Shown here one piece after another: positions 55,028 to 63,757 of a DNA stretch of 64,000 nucleotides. This DNA is from Bacteroidota bacterium. GTDB taxonomy: Bacteria; Bacteroidota; Bacteroidia; Chitinophagales; Chitinophagaceae. A program made the translations under genes and the position numbers. The notes under the pieces were generated by a model. The model did not search any database and had not been told where the DNA came from. It worked only from the letters and a program-made list of their open reading frames with translations. Every line of letters starts with the position of its first letter. The first letter of the stretch is position 1. The stretch covers positions 248,001 through 312,000 of the forward strand of contig JADJJH010000007.1 in NCBI GenBank assembly GCA_016706595.1, written 5' to 3'.

Positions 55028-55432
55028 TTATTCAGGTCTTTCAATGAGTGCGTCGGCTAGCTTTACTAATCCTACTGTATTTGTTTGTGCCGATGGTACA
55101 ATAACAGTAAGTGCTTCATCTGACTGTAGAAGTTTTTTTATTGCGGTAAATGCTACTGGGTTGTCTAGTCTTAACTATTATCTAACCTTTGCAGAAATAT
55201 CACTCTCGATATCCGTTACACATTTTTTATCAATGAAAAATTTGGAGGCGCTAAATGGGTGGTCGACGAATTGAACATTGTGAAGTAAGGATACAGCGCT
55301 CATTTTATAATAAGATTTGCATTCGACTAAATCCTTACATACTTTCTCCACTCCATGATTTGCCGTTTTTGAATAGGACGAGTCTGATTCCTCTGTTATA
55401 ATTCCTATTTCATCAATGTTTGAATTAGCCAT
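55028..55432 (-). pseudogene. Unknown gene interrupted by two adjacent stop codons
   Basis: An 84-codon frame from ATG 55432 ends at TAA (55178-55180) and is followed at once by TAG (55175-55177). The same frame then stays open for 48 further protein-like codons, including ALTVIVPSAQTNTVGLV and ending LIERPE with TAA at 55028. TAA TAG would arise from CAA CAG (Gln-Gln) by two C-to-T changes. I do not recognise the product, which would be about 134 residues. The other-strand frame at 55044-55274 is a weaker candidate. No promoter box is obvious. Confidence 0.55.
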
Positions 55433-55642
55433 CTATCTAAGTGGTTACTTTGTGTATCCTTCGCTATAACTATATATTTAGGGCGTTTCAGGTCATAATG
55501 GTCATCATCAATTTAGACGAATCAACATCCGGTAATCGGCTAAATCCAAAACATGACGGATGTCACGATTTACGTAATAACTATATGCGAACTTTGCAAA
55601 TGAAAAATATGCTTCATTTTACAAACCCAAAAAAATTAATCC

Positions 55643-57325
55643 ATGCGTCAATTATTACGACTCTTGCTAAGAAAAACAAATAAGATGATTTCAGTTTTCA
55701 TGTTGTTGAGTCAAGTGTTTACCTTCTCAACATCTGAAGCCCAAAACTGGTCATCTTTTCCAAATGGCGGTGCAAATGACTGGGTTTACTCATCCTGCAT
55801 TTATAATGGCGATCTCATTGTCGGCGGGAAATTTACAGCCATCGGAGGAGTCAGTTTGAATCATATTGCCCGATGGGATGGCAGCAATTGGCAACCATTA
55901 GGATTAGGCGTCAATGGCAAAGTAAACGCATTGGCTGTTTATAATGGTGAGTTGTATGTAGGAGGAGAGTTTACGTTGGCAGGTGGAATTCCGTTGAACT
56001 TTATTGCAAAATGGGATGGTACAAATTGGCTAGATGATTTGGGCGACATGGGAAGCACTGTCACATCTATGGTGGTGTACAACAATAAACTTATCGTAGG
56101 AGGATACTTCACTGATGGAGACGGCACACCAGCAAACTATATCGCATCGCATGATGGAAACGATTGGACTGCATTGGGTGCAGGCTTAGGAGGAGGTCAG
56201 GGACAAGTGATGGCCTTAGAGGTGTATAACAATCAGCTCATTGCGGGCGGCTTCTTCACCACAGCCGGCGGAAGTCCGGCCAGCCATATCGCCAAATGGA
56301 ACGGCACCTCATGGTCAACCCTAGGTAGTGGCATTTCTGGTATCGTTTACTCACTGACCAATTACAATGGCAGTTTGATTGCGGGCGGCTTATTTCTTGG
56401 AGCGGGCGGATCGCCGGCTAATCATATTGCTTCATGGAATGGCACTTCATGGTCTGCATTAGGTAGCGGTATGAGCGGAACTTTTTATCAGTATGTGTTG
56501 GCTTTGACAACCTTTAACGGAAACCTGATTGCAGGTGGATATTTCACACATTCAAACGGCATTATGACAAATGGCATTGCGCAGTGGAACGGCTCGATCT
56601 GGAGCCCGATAAGCGGTGGGTTATGGTATCCCGCCAATGTTTATGGCGCTCATACTTTCTGCCAATATGGGCAGGACCTTGTGGTAGGCGGACTATTTAC
56701 CAGTGCAGGCAGCGTATACACCTCACATATTGCAAAGGTGAATTTTATCACTCCAGGTGTTTCTCTCAACCTTAAAATTTACCTTGAAGGTTATTATACA
56801 GGTGCAGGGCTTATGACAGCAACCCTTTTACATCAAGGCGTCGGCACAAATCCGACAATTACAGATTCCATTGATGTTGATCTTTATGATACAGCCCTTT
56901 CCTACATCGAAACGACTAAAACGGTTTTGAATACAAACGGAACAGCCTTCTGTAGTTTTCTCAATGCGCTGCCGGGTAATTATTACGTTGTTGTCAGGCA
57001 CCGAAATTGTATTGAAACATGGAGCGCAATACCCATCTTGCTGACAGCGATACCTGCAACCTACGATTTTACGAACGCATCCGCAAAGGCTTATGGAAAT
57101 AATATGCAAGAAGTGGAATCTGGAGTTTGGGCTTTCTACACTGGCGACCTCAATGACGATGAAAATATTGATTTATTGGACCAATCAACTTTAGAAGGTG
57201 ATATTAATTCTTTTCAGTTTGGATATTTTGCAACAGATTTAACTGGTGATGGAAATGTTGATTTGCTCGATAGCCCAACTTTAGAATCAAACGTCAATAA
57301 CTTTATCTTCTCAAACCATCCTTAA
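55643..57325 (+). CDS. Secreted seven-bladed propeller protein with dockerin-like C-terminus
   Basis: A 560-residue exported protein; the start may be ATG 55643 or 55685, both before the signal core ISVFMLLSQVFTFSTSEAQ. Seven consecutive repeats of about 46 residues, each beginning with Trp and containing LIVGGxFTxAGG and HIAxWNGTSW, occupy about residues 35-365 and probably form one beta-propeller. The C-terminal 185 residues (375-560) match the end of the 2224-residue protein: GYYTGAGLMTATL, NYYVVVRHRNCIETWSA, GDLNDDENIDLLDQ and TDLTGDGNVDLLDS, ending NNFIFSNHP. The propeller DNA looks clearly more GC-rich than its surroundings, while the C-terminal part looks local, which suggests a mosaic origin or recent transfer. 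Confidence 0.82.
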   Translation: MRQLLRLLLRKTNKMISVFMLLSQVFTFSTSEAQNWSSFPNGGANDWVYSSCIYNGDLIVGGKFTAIGGVSLNHIARWDGSNWQPLGLGVNGKVNALAVYNGELYVGGEFTLAGGIPLNFIAKWDGTNWLDDLGDMGSTVTSMVVYNNKLIVGGYFTDGDGTPANYIASHDGNDWTALGAGLGGGQGQVMALEVYNNQLIAGGFFTTAGGSPASHIAKWNGTSWSTLGSGISGIVYSLTNYNGSLIAGGLFLGAGGSPANHIASWNGTSWSALGSGMSGTFYQYVLALTTFNGNLIAGGYFTHSNGIMTNGIAQWNGSIWSPISGGLWYPANVYGAHTFCQYGQDLVVGGLFTSAGSVYTSHIAKVNFITPGVSLNLKIYLEGYYTGAGLMTATLLHQGVGTNPTITDSIDVDLYDTALSYIETTKTVLNTNGTAFCSFLNALPGNYYVVVRHRNCIETWSAIPILLTAIPATYDFTNASAKAYGNNMQEVESGVWAFYTGDLNDDENIDLLDQSTLEGDINSFQFGYFATDLTGDGNVDLLDSPTLESNVNNFIFSNHP

Positions 57326-57512
57326 ACAAATTAAACAGAGTCAATTAAAGATTCAATTCAATGAAGGTTAGGTGTCATATGGTAACATTGGCTTTGTGTC
57401 AGTGTGGCTTTTGTACTAGGCTGAACATTTGTACTTTTTATTAGCTTTTGTACTAAATTTAAAATTTAGTGCTTTCTATTCCACACCAAACGCAAAGCAA
57501 AAAACCGTTACT

Positions 57513-57555
57513 GAATCACATTCGCACATCCGATAGTTATCGAATCACATTCGCA
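57513..57555. repeat. Short direct repeat
   Basis: GAATCACATTCGCA occurs at 57513 and again at 57542 (29-bp period), with CCGATAGTTATCG between. It lies just after the ligA stop. The preceding 170 bases after the propeller gene hold three TTTGTACT words and no gene. Confidence 0.6.
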
Positions 57556-57559
57556 TATT

Positions 57560-59641
57560 CTACCCCATCATATCTAAAAACTCCTGCTCGCTAAGTATAT
57601 GTATCGTTCCTAATTTCTTTGCTTTCTCTAATTTACTTCCTGCATCTTCCCCCACTACTAAATAATTAAGTTTGGTACTTACACTACCAATAATGCTGCC
57701 GCCTTTGGCTTCAACTTGTGCTTCGGCATCGCTTCGTTTCATGCTCAGGGTACCCGTAAACAAAAAGGTTTTACCACTTAATTCACCGCCATGAATTACT
57801 TGCTTCATATTGTTTTGTAAGTTCACTCCGCTGGCTTCCAATTCATCAATCAAATGTATATTATCCGGATGCGAAAAGAAATCTACGATAGCACCGGCTA
57901 CTTTAATACCCACATCTTCGTAAGTACAAAGTTGTTCAATATTCATCGTATACAAATCTCTGATATGCGAAATATTTCGTGCTAAGGTTTTGGCTGTAGT
58001 TTCTCCAACAAATCGAATGCCTAATGCAAATAAAAGCCGATGTAAAGGTTGTGATTTTGATTTCTCAATAGCTGCTTGTAAATTTTGCATCGACTTCTCA
58101 CCAAATCCTTCCAAACCTTTCATCTGTTCATAAGGCAAATGATAGATAGATGAAATATGATGTAGATAGCCACTTTCGAAAAACTTTTTCACTAAGGCAT
58201 CACCAAGACCACGAATATCCATTGCATCTTTTGATGCATAGTGTGCTAAGCGCTCAATAATTTGTGCGGTGCAATTGATATTAGTACAACGCCAAACTGC
58301 CTCAGCTTCGGGTTTGTATAAAGTTTCATTACAAACCGGACAATGGGTTGGAAACACAATTTCATGTTCGCTTCCATCACGCAATTCTGGAAAAGATTTT
58401 ACTACATAAGGAATTACATCACCTGCCCGTTCGATAAGGACTGTATCGCCCAACATTAGGTTTTTTTCTTTAATTACTTCATCATTAAATAACGATAATG
58501 AACTAATGGTAACACCGCCAACATATACAGGTTCAATTTTTGCTACCGGTGTAATACTACCTGTTCGCCCCACTTGATATTCAACTTGTAGTAATTTGCT
58601 AGTAGCTTGTCGAGCTTTAAATTTAAAGGCGATTGCCCACCTTGGGTGATGAGAAGTTTGTCCGATTTTTTCTTGCAATGCTAAACGATTTACCTTAATT
58701 ACCATACCATCAATCTCATAAGGAAGTTCATCGCGTTTTGCTTCAAATTCACTACAGATGTCAATGATATTCGAAATACCTTGTACCACCTTAGCATGTT
58801 GAATAGAGGTTTTAAAACCAAGTTGTTCCAAATAATGTAAAGAGCCATAATGGGTTTTCATCACTTCAGGCACGACTACATTTTCGATCAATGTAAAATT
58901 GCTAACATGATACAAAAAAGCATCCAAGCCACGTTTGGCTACTTCAGTTGAATCTTTGATTCGTAAAGATCCTGAAGCTGCATTACGTGGATTAGCCAAT
59001 GGTGCCAATCCATCAGCAATCAATTTATCGTTGTAAATTTTAAATTTCTCTTTCGTAAGTAATACTTCACCTCTAATTTCAATTTGCTTAATATTTGATG
59101 CCGATAATTTTGCACTTAAGGGTATACTTCTAATTTGTTTAGTATTAGTTGTGATATCATCACCTTGTACGCCATCACCTCGTGTGGCACCACGTTGAAA
59201 ATTATCGTTCTCATAAATTAATGAAATACTTGCGCCGTCAAATTTAGGTTCAATGCAATATTCTATATTTTCGTCTCCGCTCAGTTCTCGGCATTTTCTA
59301 TCCCAATCAATTAAATCTTCTGCGTCATAACTATTTTCTAAACTTAACATCGGCACCAAATGATTTACCGTGGTAAATTCAGTATTCAATCCTTTGGCTA
59401 CTCTTTGTGTAGGGGAATCGGGTGTAATAAGTTCAGGATGATGCGATTCAATTTTTTTTAATTTAGCAAATAAAGTATCGTATTCAACATCAGCAAGTAA
59501 GGGGTCATCTTGCACATAATAGGTCCAATCGGCGAAGTTTAGAATTTCTTTCAGTGTTTCAATATCATCAACGCCTAACTCGCGAAGTGCAAATTCTTTG
59601 GCAGTCGCAAGCAGATTATTTTTTTGAGAGGCGGTATACAT
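57560..59641 (-). CDS. ligA: NAD-dependent DNA ligase
   Basis: Seals nicks in replication and repair, using NAD+. Length 693 residues. The adenylated lysine is in IEPKFDGAS near residue 131; the OB-fold block GRTGSITPVAKIEPV, the four-cysteine zinc finger (CPVC near 430 to CTNINC), helix-hairpin-helix region and a C-terminal BRCT domain (about 615-693, GKTFLFTGTLSMKRSDAE) are all present. It follows the flavin reductase gene by 13 bases on the same strand, so the two are probably cotranscribed. Confidence 0.97.
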   Translation of the reverse strand: MYTASQKNNLLATAKEFALRELGVDDIETLKEILNFADWTYYVQDDPLLADVEYDTLFAKLKKIESHHPELITPDSPTQRVAKGLNTEFTTVNHLVPMLSLENSYDAEDLIDWDRKCRELSGDENIEYCIEPKFDGASISLIYENDNFQRGATRGDGVQGDDITTNTKQIRSIPLSAKLSASNIKQIEIRGEVLLTKEKFKIYNDKLIADGLAPLANPRNAASGSLRIKDSTEVAKRGLDAFLYHVSNFTLIENVVVPEVMKTHYGSLHYLEQLGFKTSIQHAKVVQGISNIIDICSEFEAKRDELPYEIDGMVIKVNRLALQEKIGQTSHHPRWAIAFKFKARQATSKLLQVEYQVGRTGSITPVAKIEPVYVGGVTISSLSLFNDEVIKEKNLMLGDTVLIERAGDVIPYVVKSFPELRDGSEHEIVFPTHCPVCNETLYKPEAEAVWRCTNINCTAQIIERLAHYASKDAMDIRGLGDALVKKFFESGYLHHISSIYHLPYEQMKGLEGFGEKSMQNLQAAIEKSKSQPLHRLLFALGIRFVGETTAKTLARNISHIRDLYTMNIEQLCTYEDVGIKVAGAIVDFFSHPDNIHLIDELEASGVNLQNNMKQVIHGGELSGKTFLFTGTLSMKRSDAEAQVEAKGGSIIGSVSTKLNYLVVGEDAGSKLEKAKKLGTIHILSEQEFLDMMG

Positions 59642-59654
59642 GAAATCAATATAA

Positions 59655-60488
59655 TTATTTCATTCGTAATAAAACCTGCCAAGCTTTTTCAATTTCATGT
59701 GCATCCAATAGTTGTTTCGCTTGTTGTTCAAAATCATTCCCTGTAAGTTGAAATGATTCATCGACCATAGGAATGGCACTTACATTGGCTAATTGCCCTA
59801 AATGATTTCCGCTTAGTATATGACTTTGTTTTATTCGTTCAGGAAGTGCATCAATGCCAATGCCTAATTGTAAATTGGGTTTAGCTACATCAAATACAGC
59901 ATTGCCACTGGCTCTACAATAATGATCGCCACCCATACGCGCAACTAAATCTATTTTATGCGGATCAATTTGTCCTTGTTCATTTAAAACATCATCATGT
60001 ATATGCATACGCAACACTTCGCAAATTATTAAATTACCTGCACCGCCTTCTTCACCGGTTGCTTTCACTTCAAGCACTTTACATTCAAACTGCGCTGGTG
60101 ATTCTTTTACGCGAAAAGGTTTTACTACTTCAGATGCGATAGGAGTTAAACCGGCTTTCACAAATTCATTTACGCCTTTTGGATACTCACAACTGCTTAA
60201 GCTCATTTGTTGAACGATGGCATAGTTCACCACATTAATGACTACTTCTTTGGTAGCGATTGCATTTTCGAGGGTATGCTTAATGGTATTATCACGAACT
60301 CTTCGTGCAGGCGAAAAAATAAGAATAGGTGGTTTACTTCCAAACACATTAAAAAAACTAAACGGCGAAAGATTTGGGTTTCCATCTTCATCAATAGTAG
60401 AAGCAAAACAAATCGGTCGTGGTGCAATGGCGCCTAATAAAAGTTGGTGAAATTGTGCGGTTTTTATATCGCCGGGAATGATGGTCAT
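59655..60488 (-). CDS. Flavin reductase-like (DIM6/NTAB) FMN-binding protein
   Basis: A 277-residue protein with the flavin-reductase split-barrel: AIAPRPICFASTIDEDGNPNLSPFSFF binds FMN, and LVARMGGDHYCRASG is the characteristic end of the domain (about residue 200). The last 75 residues form an extra helical segment. Family members reduce flavin or act on small carbonyl compounds; the substrate here is unknown. It lies between a fumarylacetoacetate hydrolase-family gene and ligA, all on the minus strand, with a fold-back repeat upstream. Confidence 0.85.
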   Translation of the reverse strand: MTIIPGDIKTAQFHQLLLGAIAPRPICFASTIDEDGNPNLSPFSFFNVFGSKPPILIFSPARRVRDNTIKHTLENAIATKEVVINVVNYAIVQQMSLSSCEYPKGVNEFVKAGLTPIASEVVKPFRVKESPAQFECKVLEVKATGEEGGAGNLIICEVLRMHIHDDVLNEQGQIDPHKIDLVARMGGDHYCRASGNAVFDVAKPNLQLGIGIDALPERIKQSHILSGNHLGQLANVSAIPMVDESFQLTGNDFEQQAKQLLDAHEIEKAWQVLLRMK

Positions 60489-60497
60489 AAATTAAGT

Positions 60498-60640
60498 TTG
60501 TTCAGTCTTCAATTTTCAATTTTCAATCTACGGTTTCATCCTTTACGAGAAAATATGAATTGAAATTTGAATCGATTGCTCTATGCTTGATGACTGTAGA
60601 TTGAAAAATTAATAATTGATAACTGAAAATTGAAGACTGA
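60498..60640. repeat. Imperfect terminal inverted repeats, fold-back element
   Basis: The left arm CAGTCTTCAATTTTCA is complementary to the right arm TGAAAATTGAAGACTG, and the inner CAATCTAC to GTAGATTG. About 60 bases lie between the arms, and extra TTCAATTTTC words repeat on the left. The element fills the gap between two minus-strand enzyme genes. It has no coding capacity and resembles a small MITE-like or AT-rich repeat. Confidence 0.7.
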
Positions 60641-60650
60641 AGATTGACGA

Positions 60651-61652
60651 TTAATTTTTCTTAAGTGCCAATATCGAAAAATCACTATCAGCTTTACGAA
60701 TTGTGTTTTTTAAATGTCCGAGCGCTTCAATTTCCATTTCAACCACATCGCCATCTTGCAACCATTGCACTTTATAATTTGGGTCGTTTAATAAACCGGT
60801 TCCATTTAATTCAAGTAAGCAACCTGTTCCAACCGTTCCACTGCCAATTACATCACCCGGCATAATATCTACACCGTAAGCACAACGTTCTAATATCTCG
60901 GCAAAGGTCCAATCCATTTCAGATACATTTCCTGAACTTACTTGCACACCATTAATCCAACACTTCATGCCTAGGTTATAACTATTGCCGGTATGGTTTT
61001 CTTTACAGGGTACTTTATACGATTCTAATTCATCGGGGGTTACGAGTATCGGTCCAATTACCGTACTAAAATCTTTTCCTTTGGCCGGACCTAAATTCAA
61101 CAGCATCTCTTCCATTTGTAAGGTTCGAGCACTCATATCGTTCATGATCATATAGCCGCCAATATAATCATCGGCTTCGGCTGCTTTAATATTTCTACCT
61201 TTTTTGCAGACTACAATAGCCACTTCTAATTCAAAATCTAATTTCTGAAAATGATCGGGCATACAAACAATATCGCCAGGACCTTGAATGGCTTGATGAT
61301 TGGTAAAATAAAAAATAGGGTATTGGTCAAATTCAGCTATCATATCTACCTTACGATTTCGTCGTGCCGCAGCTACATGCTGACGGAATGCATAACCATC
61401 TCTACAACTTGCAGGCTGTGGAACCGGTGCTAAAATATCTGCTTGTTCATAGGCGATATCACTTGCATATTTTCCTTCTTTACAATGCAAATCGGCTTGT
61501 TTAGCTTTGTCGATATACTTATCCCATTGTTCGAGAAACTCTTTCATTGTTTGCGGAAAAGAAGCATCAATGGTTTTAAGATTATACAATTTATTATGAT
61601 TTACCAATGCCAATTGTTCGGTGCCTTTATAGCGGTGAGTTACCAGTTTCAT
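60651..61652 (-). CDS. Fumarylacetoacetate hydrolase family protein
   Basis: A 333-residue member of the FAH fold. The metal-binding acidic residues lie in KLDFELEVAIVV (about residue 130-140) and in YIGGYMIMNDMSAR; GKDFSTVIGP and the glycine-rich GDVIGSGTVGTGC are family blocks. Characterised relatives hydrolyse fumarylacetoacetate in tyrosine breakdown or act on acylpyruvates or 2-keto-enoates. The neighbouring flavin reductase-like gene fits an aromatic or keto-acid catabolic setting, but no dioxygenase is present in the window. Confidence 0.9.
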   Translation of the reverse strand: MKLVTHRYKGTEQLALVNHNKLYNLKTIDASFPQTMKEFLEQWDKYIDKAKQADLHCKEGKYASDIAYEQADILAPVPQPASCRDGYAFRQHVAAARRNRKVDMIAEFDQYPIFYFTNHQAIQGPGDIVCMPDHFQKLDFELEVAIVVCKKGRNIKAAEADDYIGGYMIMNDMSARTLQMEEMLLNLGPAKGKDFSTVIGPILVTPDELESYKVPCKENHTGNSYNLGMKCWINGVQVSSGNVSEMDWTFAEILERCAYGVDIMPGDVIGSGTVGTGCLLELNGTGLLNDPNYKVQWLQDGDVVEMEIEALGHLKNTIRKADSDFSILALKKN

Positions 61653-61952
61653 GTGTTTACTTTATTGAAAGGCAAAAGTAAGCAGCAAGAAATTAAATGA
61701 GTATTCTTTTTTGCAGGAGCTTTCGATGTAAATGTTTTTACTGCCTTTCTCGAAGTGTTACAAGAAGTTACTCGAATGCAATGGTGTATTTTTGCCGCAA
61801 AGAAATGAGGAGCTGAGGTTTTACCATAAAAGAGAAGGCAGAGAAATTTAATTTGCCGAATATAATTTCCGAAGCAACGTGGTTACTTTATTTCGAACAC
61901 TTCTCTACGGGCTCTTTAAGCATAAAAACATTCTCTAATCTTTGCGTCTTAT
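61653..61952. other. Intergenic stretch, no gene seen
   Basis: About 300 bases upstream of the FAH-family gene. No open frame, RNA gene or clear promoter box was recognised; it runs into the 58-bp tandem array. Confidence 0.5.
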
Positions 61953-62184
61953 GTTCTTCGCGGTGACTTCGAGAACCTCAGTTACCTTAAATCCTTCTTG
62001 CGAGTTGGAACTACTTCGCAGTGACTTCGAGAACCTCAGTCACCTTAAATCCTTCTTACGATTTGGAACTACTTGGCGGTGACTTCGAGAACCTCAGTCA
62101 CCTTAAATCCTTCTTGCGAGTTTGAACTACTTCGCGGTGACTTCGAGAACCTCAGTCACCATAAATCCTTCTTGCGAGTTTGAA
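61953..62184. repeat. Tandem repeat, 58-bp period, four units
   Basis: The word GTGACTTCGAGAACCTCAG recurs with an exact 58-bp period (its GAC at 61965, 62023, 62081 and 62139). Each unit also has CCTTAAATCCTTCTT and GAACTACTT. The core GGTGACT/AGTCACC hairpin is the same as in the 52-bp array at 1602-1762; the loop reads AAC here instead of AGC. The last GAACTACTT runs into the TPR gene and includes its stop codon. Confidence 0.9.
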
Positions 62185-63603
62185 CTACTTCTTCTTCTTA
62201 TACCTCACCAACACCTCAGCAAATACCGGATGATGCGAAATTTCACTATCAATATATTTTAGTGAACCCAGTTTTTTACTGTTTTCGGTAAGTGCCAATT
62301 CTAACTGGTTAACGGCTTCTTTGGTTTTGCCTTGCGATAATAAAATAGCTGCTCGATAATAAATAAATTCGGTTTTATAACCACAATGTTCTTCGGCGAT
62401 ACCTAGTTGCGAAAGCGCTTCTTCTAAGTAATTAATACTATACAAAGCTTTTACCAATGCTTGCCAAGTCGATTTAATATCCGGTCGTAATTGTACGGCA
62501 TTCAAATAGCAAATCATCGCTTCTTTATCGGCTTTCATTTCCATCAAACAATTTCCTAAAGCCAAACAATAGGAGGCATTGTTTTTATTTAAATGTAAGG
62601 CAACTGAATAAGCTTTTACGGCTTTCTCCCATTGCAATTCTTTCGAATAGGTTTCGCCAATTTTGTAAAATATCTGATCGTCTTGCGGATTTAACTGCGA
62701 CGCTTTCCTATAATATTGTCGTGCCTTTGAGTATTGCTTTTGCTTGTCCCAACAATAACCTATCGCATCTAATATCACATCTTCGGGCTTGGCTATCGAT
62801 AAATGCATTTCTAAAACTTCAATGGCTTTATCGTATTTTTTTAATTGCATATAGGCATCGCCTTGGTTGCGATAGGCATATTCAAATTTATCATCAATCG
62901 CTAAACAGTAGTCGTATGAGTCGATGGCTTTTTCGTATAATTTAATGCCTTGATACGCCACCCCCAAATTGTACCAAGCCATGGCATTATAGGGTGTTTC
63001 TTCTATAATTTCTTTGTGAAGCGCTATGCTGTCTTCGTGCTTATTATTGATTTCGGCCCAAAAGCAAATTCGTAGTAAGGCGTCTTCATTAGTAGGTTCG
63101 TAAGTTAAAATGCGTTTGAGGGTCGTATATACTTTATCAAATTCTTCCAACTCATCATAAATTTCTGATAATTCAAGCAGTATATCGGTTTTATCGCCAC
63201 TATCAAACTTATCGGCATTCTTCTCTAAAATATCAACGGCTTCTGAAAATCGATTTTGTTCTAAAAAAATATCTGATTGTAAAAATATAGATTCAATATT
63301 ATTCGGATCAACCTCATCTAACTGGTCTAAAATTTTTAAGGCTTGTCCGTACTTTTTTTGATCGGTTAACCATTCAGCCTTGCGCAAAAGTAATGATGAT
63401 GAAAATGGAAATAGGGTAGTAGCTACTTCACAAGCATAATTCGCATTTTCTTTTTCGTTGCGTGCTTCGAAGTAATCTATTAAATACTCAAAATCATCTT
63501 CCGAAAGAAGTCGGTGCGACTCACCTTTTTTCATTTTATGAAATTCAATCAACAGATTGTCAAAATCAAAAAAGTCGTCATCAAAGAAATCGTCATCAAA
63601 CAT
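62185..63603 (-). CDS. TPR-repeat protein
   Basis: A 472-residue protein with a very acidic, Phe/Asp-rich N-terminus (FDDDFFDDDFFDFDN) followed by about ten tetratricopeptide repeats across residues 60-430, such as AMAWYNLGVAYQGIKLYEKA and AIDSYDYCLAIDDKFEYAYR. No signal peptide or membrane helix is seen, so it is probably cytoplasmic and mediates protein contacts. The function is unknown. Its stop codon and final Lys codon lie inside a word of the 58-bp repeat array. Confidence 0.88.
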   Translation of the reverse strand: MFDDDFFDDDFFDFDNLLIEFHKMKKGESHRLLSEDDFEYLIDYFEARNEKENANYACEVATTLFPFSSSLLLRKAEWLTDQKKYGQALKILDQLDEVDPNNIESIFLQSDIFLEQNRFSEAVDILEKNADKFDSGDKTDILLELSEIYDELEEFDKVYTTLKRILTYEPTNEDALLRICFWAEINNKHEDSIALHKEIIEETPYNAMAWYNLGVAYQGIKLYEKAIDSYDYCLAIDDKFEYAYRNQGDAYMQLKKYDKAIEVLEMHLSIAKPEDVILDAIGYCWDKQKQYSKARQYYRKASQLNPQDDQIFYKIGETYSKELQWEKAVKAYSVALHLNKNNASYCLALGNCLMEMKADKEAMICYLNAVQLRPDIKSTWQALVKALYSINYLEEALSQLGIAEEHCGYKTEFIYYRAAILLSQGKTKEAVNQLELALTENSKKLGSLKYIDSEISHHPVFAEVLVRYKKKK

Positions 63604-63731
63604 GGTAGTTCCTTTAGGTCAAAGTAAAATTAGAAGATAGCAACTAAAAGATTCTTTTTTTTGTTCGGATTTTATTCTGTATTTCCTGTTTTAATGTGCA
63701 TAACAAAACTGGGAGATGCCATTCACAAGCT

Positions 63732-63739
63732 TATCTTTG
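63732..63739 (+). promoter_or_regulatory. TATCTTTG -7 box
   Basis: TATCTTTG lies 18 bases before the ATG at 63758 of the partial membrane-protein gene. Confidence 0.45.
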
Positions 63740-63757
63740 TGCTCCAAAATTAACAGA

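Noticed and set aside
55044..55274. 76-codon plus-strand frame in the accessory island
   Set aside because: It is opposite the interrupted pseudogene, whose frame looks more protein-like; low-complexity Ser-rich composition and no promoter box.
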